NCBI GenBank assembly: GCA_033032175.1 | Contig: CM065321.1 | Coordinates: 4,548,501 to 4,612,500 of the forward strand | Direction of reading: 5' to 3' | Length of the DNA: 64,000 nucleotides | Origin: Saturnia japonica | Taxonomy: Eukaryota > Arthropoda > Insecta > Lepidoptera > Saturniidae | Shown: one piece after another, positions 35,568-47,895 of the stretch | Layout: the number at the start of each line of letters is the position of its first letter | Position numbering within the stretch: the stretch's first letter is position 1 | Notes under the pieces: generated by a model | The model's database searches: none | Told to the model about the DNA's origin: nothing | The model's input: the letters and a program-made list of their open reading frames with translations, nothing else | Translations under genes and position numbers: made by a program

Positions 35568-36570
35568 TCTAATTTTATTTCACAATAAACCGTAAGCAAA
35601 AAATGAGGAAGGACAATATCTTTAGAGTTAATAACGCATTCAACACGAAATAACTTCGAATCAACTTCCGGAACGCATCCGTAATGTCAAATTTTTTTAA
35701 ACGGATAAAAATTCGTTCTGTTTGATATCACGTTCGGATACGCGCGAGTGTGTCGGGGTGTTGGTACTCCATTGTGCAGACTTCACATGACACTAAAGGG
35801 GTTTTCGAGTGTGCTTTTCAATTTGCCTCAGTCGTATAGAACATTGAACGCCACAGAATATCCTTAGATGTTAAAACAAATAGACACATTTTTTAATATG
35901 GTAACCATTAAAGTAACAGAAATTGCAAATTGCAAATAATTAACACATTACATTGTAACTAGATACAAAATTAGCTTGACATAACAATAACAATAACAAT
36001 TTCTAATCTTGAAGAATATCTATTATTGAAATGAACAATACGTAAAATACAGCAAAAAATTAATGTAAGTAGACATTTAACTACCACTAAACCATTTTTC
36101 TTTTTAAATAGTATTTTTATACTTTATATGTTTGACTACGGACTACGGTCTTACATAATGTTATAAGACGGTATGGTCTAAGATGTTAGCGCGCTAAACC
36201 TAGAGGGGCAGGCAGGCAAAGGAAAAATAATACATATAATGTAAACCATGCTGTAACATGGCGTTACCTGGAAATATTTGAAACTCCACTGACAAAGTCT
36301 TCAAGTAGTTCCTTTAAAATAGCCAGACTTATATTTTTACAACTAAACTGTTACGCATAACGCTGGAGTGAATAAGTTATATAATACCTTAAGTCTAACC
36401 CGATCATTTGATTTGAACCTAGGATAACCGACGCGGTCGCTGAATACGCTACCAGAAACGCATGATCGCTTTAAAATTATAAAAAATATAGATTTAAACA
36501 TGTATATTTGTAAAAATCTATTTTAATAATCACCGCGCAACGTATTGATTAAATTCCAAATATTTAAATA
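35568..36570. other. Intergenic DNA
   Basis: No gene or clear element. Confidence 0.4.
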
Positions 36571-36660
36571 CTAGCTGTGCCTGCGGCTTCGCGTGGACGA
36601 CAGAAGAACGCGTAATGCTTATAAAAATCGTAGTTTCTCAGAACTGTAATGACTTTTATT
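36571..36660 (-). mobile_element. Helitron-like terminal fragment
   Basis: On the minus strand it ends CCACGCGAAGCCGCAGGCAC, AG, CTAG. The adjoining GCTTATAAAAATCGTAGTTT resembles the fragment at 58357. Confidence 0.5.
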
Positions 36661-37619
36661 GAATTAAGATATAAGGTATATAATATACATTTTTATATAA
36701 GGATCAAGCATGTAAGGAATAAATTAAAAAAACAAAAACAAAATCTTTACAGTAGTTTTTTCGAGATGCGCGCACAACTGCAAATCTCAATTGTTTTATT
36801 TATGTACATAGATTATACATTTATTTTATTACAGTTATTTATTAATTTTAAAATAAACGAAAAATATGTTTGACGCTACTCCATTGCTTATACTGTTCTT
36901 GGTCAAATCAAGTTCGCGTAATAGTGAAACTTTTTATACAATGGTCTGGTAAAAAACCTCGCAACGTGAACCGAGTGCAGCGGAAATGAAATGGAGTATG
37001 TTTCGATGAAATCGCCCGGCGAACTATTGTCGTAAACGCGAAAATAACGTAGGCGGAAAAAAAATCACTTCCGTATGATACGCCACCACCTGTCAAATGT
37101 GGCGAGATTTTAATAAAAGAAACACACTTGCGTATGCACATAAAAAAATTAAACTTTTATGAAAATTCTTTACATTCTTGATAATACAACTAATGTCGTC
37201 TTGCACTGTTGTGAAAAGACATTTTTCTCAGGCAACTACGGGCTTTATCTAGCGCTATCGCCAGTCAAAGACGAAATGGCAATTTCAGACTCTAAGAAAT
37301 CCGCAGTTCTGTATTTTCTCACATACGTTAGTCATGAAAGAACATTTCTAGAGCGTTCAGGTTTCTTCACGATATTTTACTTCACCGTTCCTTAATAAAT
37401 TGCAATAAATTATGTAGATATAATTTAACAAAGCGAACGAACGATATCTGTAAAGAAAAAATTAACACAAATCCATATTTGCTATCTCCGTAAGTAAAAT
37501 GATAGGAAACTCGGTCGTCTAGACACTCTAGACAGTTAATAAAATAGACCTATCTATACAATTAATAAAATTGAAATGTGTGTTTGTCATTTCAAAATAA
37601 CAGGTTTACAGTAATAACA
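36661..37619. other. Intergenic DNA with a SINE-like tail
   Basis: At 37340-37395, GAGCGTTCAGGTTTCTTCAC, GATATTTTACTTCACCGTTC is the tail of the repeat type at 7618. Otherwise no gene is supported; the open frames at 36908-37141 (-) and 37159-37395 (+) have no known motif. Confidence 0.4.
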
Positions 37620-37957
37620 GGTAATCTCCGAAACGGTTGGACCGATTTTGACGGGCTGATGTTTTAAGAAATAATTTAGGCTACATTTATTTTAGAAAAA
37701 GAATTAGAGTTCCGCACAAATAAAAAATAACCGGTGACGGTTAATCAATTCAGGCGCTTAAAAGGTTTACGCTGAGTAAACCATATGAGATATATTAAAT
37801 TAATGTACCTACATAATTGTAGATATTAAAAAGACCTATATATATACCTATCTTCTAAATCTAAGGATCACCCACAATAAGTATTTTTATTTAATTGCGC
37901 GTGTGCCCGTCGACAGCATTCTGTAGTCCACACGAGAGCAGCCGCGGGTACAGCTAG
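37620..37957 (+). mobile_element. Helitron-like non-autonomous element
   Basis: Begins near AATCTCCGAAACGGTTGGAC and ends AGCAGCCGCGGGTACAG, CTAG followed by T. It matches 5804-6240 in inverse orientation (GGTTTACGCTGAGTAAACC region, GATCACCCACAATAAG). Confidence 0.6.
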
Positions 37958-38629
37958 TTTGAAGAATAAATTTTAACAGAAATCTATTGCTGTCTCACTG
38001 TACACGAACTGTAGACAACTGCAGCTCAGACTGATCATATATGTTTATAGCTTTCGGCTAAAACGATATTGATGATGATGAAACGCCGCTTGCATTTCCT
38101 CTTTAAGTCTATCTAGATAAATAGATAGGTTAAATGTAAATAATAAATGTAGGGTTTGATGTGAAATTATATTATAAATTTAATAATCATATTAAAAAAT
38201 ATACATAAATATCATATCATAAATATTTACATTTAAATTCTTGCATTTATTTCAGATCGTAAAATAACGAAATTAACAATCGGTTTTGGTGTTTTAAAAA
38301 AGTGCTCGGGGCAAAGCCAGCAACTAAGTTTAATGGGGAATTACGAAACATTGAGAAACTGCCGGTGGTAAATGAAAAATTAAAAAGTCTCGCAGGAAAC
38401 GGAAACGCGGCCATCTTTCACTTTGAAACGCAACGTGGACTTAATTACCCGCGGTAACAAATAACCAAAATATTCGTTTTTATTTTTTGTTCTTTAAACA
38501 GAATTACGTTTTTCAAATCCTTCTCGTTACATTAATCACCAGGTATTTTCTGTTTGAGATGTTTCAATAAAATCTTTATGGGTTTAGTTTGTGTTCTTAA
38601 CACATCTTGTTTTTATTTTATACCAAAAA
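37958..38629. other. Intergenic DNA
   Basis: AT-rich; nothing recognised. Confidence 0.4.
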
Positions 38630-38790
38630 AAATACCAGCAAAGAAGTAGTCGGTCCACCTGATCGTAAATGGTTTCCGTTACCTAAGAATAACTGCAACA
38701 ACACGTATCTATTACTGTTATGTTGCCGACCTTGGAGAGCGTATTTCAGTCCCTTTAACCTTTTTCCTTGCATCATACTGGTTTAAAATT
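38630..38790 (+). repeat. SINE-like fragment
   Basis: GTCCACCTGATCGTAAATGG, TTTCCGTTACC and TGTTGCCGACCTTGGAG are a diverged relative of the block at 12355. Confidence 0.5.
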
Positions 38791-41700
38791 AATTAATAAA
38801 TTTTTTTTTATTAAATTTGGGAATTTTTTTTTTTGGGAATATATATTCCCTTAACACCGGTAACTTAAACAAAATCTAAACAATTGGTTACCTATTCTAA
38901 AGTAGTTGGATACTGAAATTTTACTCCATATTATAAAATAATATTTATACATATATTCTGCTATGAACTATTCGTAGTGCATCTTCTACTGAATAGGTTT
39001 TTCGAAGCACTCTATGAGTTGTGATTTATATATTCTTCTTCCTTCTTATACTTAACTCTTAAACTCACATACACAATACACTCATTCATACACATGGTTA
39101 CCCTAATACACATACATCATACATGGAATCATACACACACACACAAATATTTTTCCATAAACATGTTGTTTTTTGTTTGTAATCAGAGGAAGGGCATTGG
39201 AATTCCGGACACAAAATTATTTTTATCTAGACCCACTGAACCCTGTACTGTAATCATTATTTAATAAACATTATTATTATTATAATCCTTAATTTTATAT
39301 TTCTAGTTTTAATTTATTACAATTTCTTCTCTTTTTTTACTTCCTATCTTTTTTTCTCTCTTCTTCTCAAACTTTCTTTATGGAGGTAACAGTCCAAGCT
39401 GAATGTTTCTTGGGATTTTAATGTCTTTGCAGACTATTTAAATATTTATGAACGAGATTAGAATGATTAGAAAGTTTGTTGTGGTACTATGAAAAAAAAA
39501 TCGTGAAAAATATAGTCATAAAAGTGTTTTAAGTGTAGACACGCAGTAGATGTTGGAAGTGCTCCCGTGACATCCGGTGAAGCGGCGATGACACTGCACG
39601 CAACCCAGTTATACTATAGGGCTATCACGCTTTCAAATGTTGTAATCTTACATTACGCCTTTGCTTTCAGTCTACGATAATATAGTGATGAAATCATACG
39701 ACTAAATTAAATTAGTAAATTACAACCGTTAAGTTGAAAATTTGTAGCCCAGGACTTATAGGTGTGTTCCGAGTTTTCGGCAGGATTTTAGTCTGTCATA
39801 TTTTCCACCTTCGAAGTTTTTTCTGCCCATGAAAATTTGTTACCGTAAATAGCTAGCCTAGGTCTAGCTTGTTTAAAAATTCGTCGTTTATGTACAGTGT
39901 ACTTGAGTTTGATACATACCTATAACAAAAAACTTACAAAGAATTAAAATACATAGGTATGGGTGTAACAAAATATTTATAATTATAAAATAGCCTGTGA
40001 TAAATAATGCAATTAATAAAGTCAATAAATATATGTTCTGCTAATTCAGCAACTATACTATACTATCGCATATTAATATACTATCAGAGAAATACACACT
40101 TTTTTTTCTGCGTCTAAAATGATCTAATTCAGACATTTTTTAATATAGTATTTTTAGACGTAGGAAAAGCTCTTTTATAAACGATCTATAAAAATTTATT
40201 TAAAACAAACGTCTGAATTAAACTCACTTACTGCCCACTGCCCAGTACAAAAATGATTTTCATTATCATAATTAAATTCTAAAACAAAGATAAAAATGGT
40301 AGGCTTGGCTATTAAATAAAATATACGCATTAGATTCACTATTCAAGTCTTCTAAACAATCCTTTCGAACACCACTCGCGTCTCTTTAAGCATTAATATG
40401 CAAGAACCTATTACGCATGTTTACTATCAATAATCACTGCTTATAAACAAAAGAAGGTGCATACATCGACACAGAATACTGGCTAGTATTATAAATATCG
40501 CTTACCTTTATATGAATAGTCAAGAATGTTTTTTTCTAATTATTATTATAAAAATGTATTTTTATTTTATATGTATGTAACAACCTTATCGTAAAGACAT
40601 CATTATTGTAATGGATGTCACGGGCTGCAACTCCACAAGTGCTTTAGAGAGTGTTTATATCGCTTTTACTCTATCTTGGGATAATCATCTTTCTGAACCA
40701 CAGCGTAAGGCCTACAAAAATGAAACTGTAAGTTTGCAGTTGCTTAGAGTAGATGGTGTGACAATCGCGAGTGCGACATTAGCGACATCTCTTACCGAGA
40801 GTGCGAAAATTGCAGTAGGAATTATAGCGTTGAAAAGTTTCAAAGCTTTTAACAGAACTCCTTTCCTATTTTTAAATTAATTTGGGGCTGTAGGAAACCC
40901 AAGCGCTCACAAGTCACACCCTAGATACTTTTTAACTATATAAATTACGCTACATGAATAGTGATATATTGTCCATTCTGTCTATACTTACTTAAGGGGT
41001 AACCAGGATTTTGGCCAAGGAGGGTAACCAATGGAAAAGTAATGTAAAATTACTATTTTTTTACCTCCTTGCTTGACTAAATTATTTACTCTTCTTTTGG
41101 CAGAACTCCGACCGAAGTTTGCTAATACCTTGCTAGAAAGGAATCAACTGCTTTCCTACCATTATGTATCTATATATATTTGAAGCATTACTTTATCTAC
41201 TAAAACTACATTAACACAAAAACCAGCAAACCTTTCTTGGTTTAGTTTAGGTACCCTATATGTAGAACAAATCGTACTTTATGTATTCACTCTGTGTTAC
41301 TTACTTCCTCGAAGTTTAGGTATGCATACTCCGATGTATGATTACAAAACAAGGTGAAACGGTATTCCATTGTTAGCCTGGTAAGTCTAAATACAAACAC
41401 TACATCAATAAACACTTGAGCATTTACTTATTTAAGTTACCTAACTGGATTTCTTACCGTATTACTTAACCAACTAGTTACCAAAACCAGCCTTATTGCT
41501 CTTAGAATTAATTTCTTGCATAGTTATTTATAGAGAGGTTTAACTTACCTACCTACAATATCGAGGCGAGCGAGCTTGTTTTAAAAGAAACACCTACACG
41601 TTTATATAATCTTGGATAGTCACTCTATGTATATAGTATATACATACATACATATATAAATACATATTTTATCTAAATATATAAGGCTGATCAATTTCAA

Positions 41701-42564
41701 CACCGTCAAACATCATGAAAGTTGATAGGTCTAAGTGTTTCTTCATGGATTTTTTTATGCTATCAATTTTAATATTAAAGTGAACGAAGTCGTGAGTGCA
41801 ACTAATCTATTATTATATAGGGATTTTGACACTAGTAAATTTGCGGCATATATTAACATAGTATTAACTATAATTTTTAACAAATAAGAAAACCATTTTA
41901 AATTTTTTTGAAGAGTTCCTTGGTGTATCTACGAAGCCGAAGGTCCAATGCCAATAAAATTAAAATGAGACCACCCTTGAGGTATCTCCTTTCCATTGAA
42001 AAAGAATCATCTAAATCAGTTCATAAACAAAGAAACAAGGACTGAACGTACATGGAAAAAAATATACATTCGAATTCATGAGAACCTCCTCTCCCTTTTT
42101 TGAAGGCGTTTAAAAATTGAAAAATTCTTTCTATTATGCGAATGTTTTCCGAACCGGTAGTAGTCTTTTGACAATTTTGACGTACCTACGAAGTGCCTTC
42201 TTAGGGCCTAAATTGAATAAAGAATTTTTTGATTTTATATGCTTACAGTAAAAAGTAATAAAGAAAGTTCATTAATTGATTAAATAATTTAAAAAAAAAT
42301 CCTTTATGTTCATGATTTTAAACATACAAAGTAATATTTTGATAAGTTAACCTTTCAACTTACGATGATACCATGTGAATTATGAAATAAAAGACCTGTT
42401 GGTATGTGATAGATAAATTTATTTGTTTTAATTATAGCTCTCTTAATGATTATCTTTAGTAACGTTTGTTTATTCTAGCAATAAGAACATTATGTGATAA
42501 CAATTAATTAAATGTTAATGTTTATATAATCTATGTTGTATGTTAATGTATGTTGTTATATATA
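38791..42564. other. Long intergenic stretch
   Basis: It holds a short (AC)n/(CATA)n tract at 39070-39150, an 89-codon open frame at 40611-40880 (+) of unknown meaning, and a weakly inverted pair (GGTAACCAGGATTTTGG near 41000; CCAAAACCAGCCTTA near 41485) that may be the ends of an old element. No gene is firmly supported on either strand. Confidence 0.4.
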
Positions 42565-42612
42565 TTTATTTATTAAACTAAATGAAATATTACAATAACA
42601 CAATTATGATAG
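42565..42612 (-). terminator. Displaced 3' UTR end and poly-A signal of the first pyd3 copy
   Basis: On the minus strand this block reads AATTGTGTTATTGTAATA, TTTCATTTA, then TTTAATAAATAAA. It is almost identical to the block about 70-110 bases after the stop of the second pyd3 copy (49792-49832). Here it is 3.9 kb beyond the stop of the first copy, on the far side of the transposon at 42672-46452. Overlapping AATAAA signals lie at 42565-42574. Confidence 0.75.
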
Positions 42613-42671
42613 TACTTAAAAAGCTTTATTATAAAAACATATGTTCAAATATGTAGTCATTTTAAATGTAC

Positions 42672-45600
42672 ATATCGATGATAGAAAACAATAAGGGCGT
42701 AACCCTGGCAAACCCAACTTTACACCAGAGCCAAAAAACGAAAAAAAAAATGATAATTAAATCATTATCTTTTTAACGGTAAGTCGTATGAATTTGATTT
42801 TTAGAGCATAAGTATTAAATTGAACACTGTATGAAATGGTCTACAAACCAATAGTTTCTTATTACTAGAAATAGGGTTTTTTCGAGTTACATCCATTGTC
42901 TACAGAAATTACAAACTTCAAAAATGTCGTATCTTGACACATTGTTTATATTGAATCAGAAAATTATAACAAATTCGCTGACTTCAAAAAGGTAATTAAT
43001 ACATTTTCTTTTAATTTGCTGTCAGGAACGGGGTGTAAGCACCTTAGTAATACATGCAATGGCTAGAAAATTTGTCGTAACTTAAACCTCTAGAAACCCA
43101 ATGATCCTAATAAAATGTCTTAAGCTTTTCTGAACGCAAATTTATTGAATTTTTTAAAAGTTACATGTGGCAAATCGTGTTTTAACTCGGCAATGTCTAC
43201 AACACAATTATTTAAAACGGACTTCAATAGGGAGGTGTTCATTAAGTAGGTAGACAATGAAAAACTTTTATCTTAACACCACAGCAAAATTTTATAATTA
43301 ATGTAATAAAACATCTTAATCTCATTGTTTCTACTTTAGCAGTTACAAATCTCAACCATATAATTATACAACAGTGTCTAGGGATGTGATTAGGATTTCA
43401 ACAGGTAGGTACTTTTTGGGACACGTTCAAAACTCTAGACAATGTTTATGTTTGTAATTTGCAACAATAACATAAGATTAATAATTATACTTTGTGTCAA
43501 CTAAAATAAGAACATAAACATTTATAGGTAACCGATCAACCATAATATTAGCTCGAGATCTTCTTTTCACTAGAAAATTATTAATTATATTTACCTATAG
43601 TAATATTATTGGTTGGACATGGTGGAAACCAGAAACATTATAAAGCTAAAAAACATAAAATCAAACATTAGTCTAGCGAAACATTGACAACAAAATTTTA
43701 CAAAAATCTGGCAAATTTAAACATTATTAGAAGGTACACATTTCTTGGGTAAGACTTAAGTAAATATTTAAAATCGAACGAAATAGGCACATACATTGAA
43801 ACTTATAAGACTAAGCTGTTCATTGTAATCAAACAAGAAATAGGTACCACGAATTTCTTTATGTGAATGTTTGATTAGAAAAACAGCTTAGTCTGTGTTT
43901 ATTTTATGTATCTCACACAAAATGTGTTAGAAAATACAATTCTGAATCTTAATCTTAACCTATCGCAAAATTTCAGTGATCCTCTTCATCAGTCTCTGGT
44001 AGGCAATCGATAGTCTTACTATTATACTTAAGATCTAAGTACTCATTAGTGCATGCTGCCGGTATGACATTTTTTGTAAGTTTTTTGAGGTCTGCATACT
44101 TTTGTGCCGATATTGGTAGTTTGTTTAAATAAAGATTTTTTTTGGGCGATAGTCCTGTTTTACATGCATTTAAAATCACTTCTGTATACTCAGGCTCAGC
44201 CGACATTGAACGTTTTACCAACATTTTGTTGAGGTAATTATTTTTTAAAGTTGCCACGCTTATTGTTGAATCATGAGTTTCTGTGTTGTTTAAATGTTTT
44301 ATTTATGATGTCCTCGAATCCCATAAATTGATTTCCTTCCATCAACGTCACTTTATATGGAAAGGGGTTTTTTCGTGATAGGGCAATAACAGTTGGCCAA
44401 TAAGAAGGTGCCCATATCATTGTATCCTTAACCGAACGCTCAATGACAGTATGCATGCTATCTACTGGCATATGCGTGTGGCCAGGAACTATATAATTAA
44501 TTAGAATCACATCTAAATTTTGGCTATTCGCTAATGCATAACGCAGCTTACTCAAAACTGTTTTGTTTTTATTTTGTCTGCCTGAATCTGTTAAGTTCTG
44601 AATAAAAGAGTTTTGACATAGCCCCTACTGTCTACTTCATTAATATAATTTAGCAAAATGGTAGAAATTTCATTTGCTCCTCTGTGAGCATTTGTTTTGT
44701 TCCAAATGTGACAGAACCCCTCCTGAGTTCCACTTTCATAAATAGTAAAATTATATACGGAAAATTTTCTGCTGTAGTATAGAGACATATTATTGCCAAG
44801 AGGTGTATTTAGAACCTTTTGGAGATCAAAACTTGCGCAAATTACACTTTTGTCTTGTGTATTTAAATTTTAGTGAAATATAAAACGATTATATGAATCT
44901 TCTTTCTGTTTAAGATATGCATTCATTTTGTCAGTCTCTACTTTTGTACCAACGTCGTAAGTTTTAGCACTGCATAAAACACACTTATCTTTTTTTGGCA
45001 GATGACATCCTATATTAAGATTTTGTTTAAAATATGCAGAAAGTACTTTAAATGAAATAGGCTTTGTCTCATCTTTTTTACAGTGTTCAACATAGAAATA
45101 ATATAAATTGGTAATATTCTTAATATATTTCTGTAAATAAAGCTCTTGTGAATCCTTACGGCTGTAATGTGACGGCCAAAGAGGAAGCGACAAATGAAAG
45201 TTTTGGCATGCTCTAATATCTCTAATGAATTAACGTTACGTTTTCTCGGGTGAGGAGTCAATGGCAAGCATGGAAGGCATTCACTATCCTTGGAACCAGA
45301 ATGTTGGGAGTTCGAATCGTATTTACTACTGCCGTATTTTTCTTCTACTTTAAAGTTAGTTTCCTTAACCAGTTTCCCATCTAAGTAAATTAATTGGTCA
45401 CTCAAAACATCAATTTTTTATTATTTTTCTCGTCTTTATTTATGTGTTTGAGATCATCAATCCATTTTCTTCGTTTGGACATCTAAAAAAGTTAAGTTAA
45501 TATTATTAAATCAGTTGGACCACGGGTTTTGTTATAGGGCCATTGTCCAACTACAAAAATAGTTCGACCACGCCCTAGTAAAGGCCTGTAATTCAACTAG

Positions 45601-46452
45601 TTGCACAGACCAGGTTGAACCACTGCCCCGAAACTATAATATTCTAGCACCTTAATCATAGAACTTAACTGAGAACCGGGATGATTACGATTTCGAAGTG
45701 GGGATACTTGTAATAATAACTTTAAAAATAGAAAGGATGATATAATAATAATATATGCAGGTAACGTTTAACTGATTAAGTATTATTAAAGTTATCACTA
45801 GCTAATTAAAACGTTACATACCTTGATTTAGAGATTTTTAAAGTTTTCACAACAGAATTCGCTGAGGCGAAACAGGCACAACCTTCATTACGGCGTCTGC
45901 GCAGTGACTACGGTAGCTTACCTGGGGCGTAAGCGAGGAAAACCCGGAATGATCCAAAAATTACGGAACCTATGATTCGTCTTAACTACCGAAAGTACAA
46001 AATATTGATTCTGGTAATATTGTTTTAACATGGTTTGGGTTGATTTCAGTCACCCACGAAATTGTAGTATCTTAGAGGTTAACGTTGTCCTTAGAAAAAT
46101 ACGAACCGTGAGAATGTCGTAAGCAATGAAGTATAAAAAATGCATTCCGCAAAAAAGTCGTAACAACTGTGGTGCACGTAAAAAGGAACAGAGTAACTAC
46201 ATTTTTAGCAAAACCACAAACTTCTACTTGACGTATCTCTAAAAAGTTAAAATTTGCCGTTTTATGGGCAGTTACGCCAAAAATATTGAAAATGAATTTC
46301 AAAATACTGTCTGATTTTTCAATTTCATATCGTCGTAGAGCAACGAGACCCAGACCAATCGACGCAGAAAAAAAAGCTGATTATTACCTTCTATTTAGTC
46401 TTGTTACGACCTTTTAACGGGTTACGACCTTATTGTTTTTCATCGTCGATAT
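42672..46452 (-). mobile_element. DNA transposon with about 33-bp inverted ends, unnamed family
   Basis: The left end (ATATCGATGATAGAAAACAA, TAAGGGCGTAACCC) and the right end read in complement (ATATCGACGATGAAAAACAA, TAAGGTCGTAACCC) match with four or five substitutions. GTCGTAAC/GTTACGAC words recur inside both ends, like subterminal binding motifs. A decayed transposase-like gene occupies 43973-45482 on the minus strand. The element is about 3.8 kb and sits 86 bp after the stop of the first pyd3 gene. A clean target duplication is not visible. Confidence 0.78.
43973..45482 (-). pseudogene. Decayed transposase-like protein of the 42672-46452 element
   Basis: From ATG 45482 (MSKRRKWIDDLKHI) the product runs through at least four frames. 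It holds a zinc-knuckle-like segment (NIGCHLPKKDKCVLC), a segment ending LLNYINEVDSRGYVKTL, a frameshifted stretch around 44590 that still reads TDSGRQNKNKT, then VPGHTHMPVDSMHTVIERSV and an acidic tail (ETDEEDH). The order DSCxGQNKNK...SGH..xxxDxxHxxIE recalls an RNase H-fold (DDE-type) transposase found as uncharacterised proteins in many invertebrates; I cannot name the family with confidence. Breaks near 45400, 45200, 44860, 44590 and 44270 make it non-functional. Confidence 0.65.
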
Positions 46453-46537
46453 ACAGTTTATGAGAAAAATATCGAAGATAATTGTAAGAGAAAATATATT
46501 TTTTCTAGTTTTCAGGAATGTTACGGTCTATATTTTT

Positions 46538-47707
46538 TTACTTTTCATTTTCATGGACAACTTGTGGCTTGTATTCCAAATCTAGGACTTTCCTAAGACT
46601 ATCAGCGTACATATCCAAACGCTGGGTCATGTAGTAACAGCGACGATCCTTGATCTGCCTGTTCATATTCAAATCCATAGTGGCAATCAGCAAACCGTCT
46701 TTAGTGCGCGACAATCCCGGGCACCTGACTCCATCAGGTCCACAGAAGTAACTGGACCCGTAGAATAAGCCCAAGTCTTTATGAGCAGGCTTCCCGTCAG
46801 CCGAAGTAAACTCATTTGGAAATTCTTCGTAACCAACCCTATTGATCGCCGCCGTGAAATAACAGTTAGTGATAGCAGCATTCCTGGCTTCAATGTTCCA
46901 CATATATTCACTTCCCGCTTCAGCTGCGATGGTGGCTGATGGATTGAAAACAATCTCGGCCCCGTTTAAGCCAAACATCATCCAGTTGAGGACATGGTGA
47001 CGACCAAAGCAAATATTTACAGCGATCTTACCGTAGCGTGTCGCGAAGACAGGATGTCCCGTGTTACCTTCCATATAATAATTTGATTCGTTGAAATCCC
47101 CGACCCGCGGAATATGGTTTTTACGATGTTTACCAATTACATTTCCTGTGTCACTAATAACAACCGTGGTGTTCCAAAGGATGTCGGCGTGTTTCTCGTC
47201 TCTTTCGAGAATAGAAGACACGATGACCATAGCGTATTTAATTGCCAACTCACGAAGAAAGCGTGTAGTCTGCCCTTCCTCAGCGGATTCAGCGAACTCA
47301 CACCAAGGCTGTTTTTCCCGAGTACAGAAAGCGAAGGGCATATTCCAAAGTTCTTGGAAACAGATTATGTTTACTCCCTCTTGACCAGCGACATCGATTA
47401 TCTTCTTTACCTTATCAAAAATTGCTTTCTTCTGTTCATTGACTGGACGGTCAGTCGGTACCGCTATTGAGTGCTGAATGACACCAACTTTGACTATCCT
47501 AGGAGGACGGGTTTGTTCCTTTTTAGCTGGGAAAGCATACGCGGCGATTTCAAAATCAGCTTCTTTAGCAGCGGCAATCGATGAGTCTTTTAGTTTGAGT
47601 TCAAGGTGATCTTTCCGTCCATAATAAATCCTGTTAAACTCGTCAAGGTCTTTGCCACTTAGGTTGTTATTAACTATCGCTTCTAGGCTTTGGGTTTCGT
47701 GGTCCAT
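46538..47707 (-). CDS. pyd3: Beta-ureidopropionase (beta-alanine synthase), copy 1
   Basis: 389 codons, intronless and full-length for the animal enzyme. It catalyses the last step of reductive pyrimidine breakdown in the cytosol: N-carbamoyl-beta-alanine to beta-alanine, CO2 and ammonia. The N-terminal cap (residues 1-70) precedes a nitrilase/carbon-nitrogen hydrolase domain. The triad is Glu119 (FQEL), Lys196 (GKHRKNHIPR) and Cys233 (NICFGRHH), numbered as in the known animal enzymes. The pocket segment QELWNMPFAFCTREK is canonical. ATG 47707 lies 39 nt after a predicted start site with a TATA box 31 nt further upstream. The coding frame is clean, so it is probably functional, but its 3' UTR is interrupted by a 3.8-kb transposon 86 bp past the stop. 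The second copy lies 2.2 kb upstream in the same orientation. Beta-alanine also feeds N-beta-alanyldopamine in insect cuticle tanning. Confidence 0.96.
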   Translation of the reverse strand: MDHETQSLEAIVNNNLSGKDLDEFNRIYYGRKDHLELKLKDSSIAAAKEADFEIAAYAFPAKKEQTRPPRIVKVGVIQHSIAVPTDRPVNEQKKAIFDKVKKIIDVAGQEGVNIICFQELWNMPFAFCTREKQPWCEFAESAEEGQTTRFLRELAIKYAMVIVSSILERDEKHADILWNTTVVISDTGNVIGKHRKNHIPRVGDFNESNYYMEGNTGHPVFATRYGKIAVNICFGRHHVLNWMMFGLNGAEIVFNPSATIAAEAGSEYMWNIEARNAAITNCYFTAAINRVGYEEFPNEFTSADGKPAHKDLGLFYGSSYFCGPDGVRCPGLSRTKDGLLIATMDLNMNRQIKDRRCYYMTQRLDMYADSLRKVLDLEYKPQVVHENEK

Positions 47708-47742
47708 GTTTACTCGTGTGCTATCGATGCAGTCGGCTCGAC

Positions 47743-47777
47743 GACTGGTAGTTCTCGATTATTCTATCGCTTAAATA
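47743..47777 (-). promoter_or_regulatory. Core promoter of pyd3 copy 1
   Basis: On the minus strand TATTTAAG (47777-47770) lies 31 bases before the A of CCAGTC (47748-47743), an initiator-like site. The second copy has the same arrangement with a better initiator, TCAGTC. A second TATA-like word (TATAAATG) lies about 15 bases further upstream. Confidence 0.65.
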
Positions 47778-47856
47778 CCCTCGCATTTATAATGGTGCAC
47801 TGTGAAAATGTTTATCTGTGTGGTCCTAGCGATGACCTTCGACCCGATGAGATAAA

Positions 47857-47895
47857 GGTATCGCTTTGAGAAAAATATTATTGTTGTTATCTACT
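47857..47895 (-). promoter_or_regulatory. Conserved upstream block shared by both pyd3 copies (copy 1)
   Basis: On the plus strand, GGTATCGCTTTGAGAAAAAT followed by ATT-TTGTTGTTA-CTACT is nearly identical here and at 51225-51264, about 150-190 bp upstream of each ATG. A GATA word sits beside it in both copies. It marks either retained regulation or simply the limit of the duplicated segment. Confidence 0.6.

Noticed and set aside
40611..40880. An 89-codon plus-strand frame as a gene
   Set aside because: No family, no neighbouring exons or signals, and the end looks like repeat sequence; left as unassigned.
45290..45320. A tRNA T-loop-like GAGTTCGAATCG
   Set aside because: It falls inside the decayed transposase frame and no acceptor stem or anticodon arm can be built around it.
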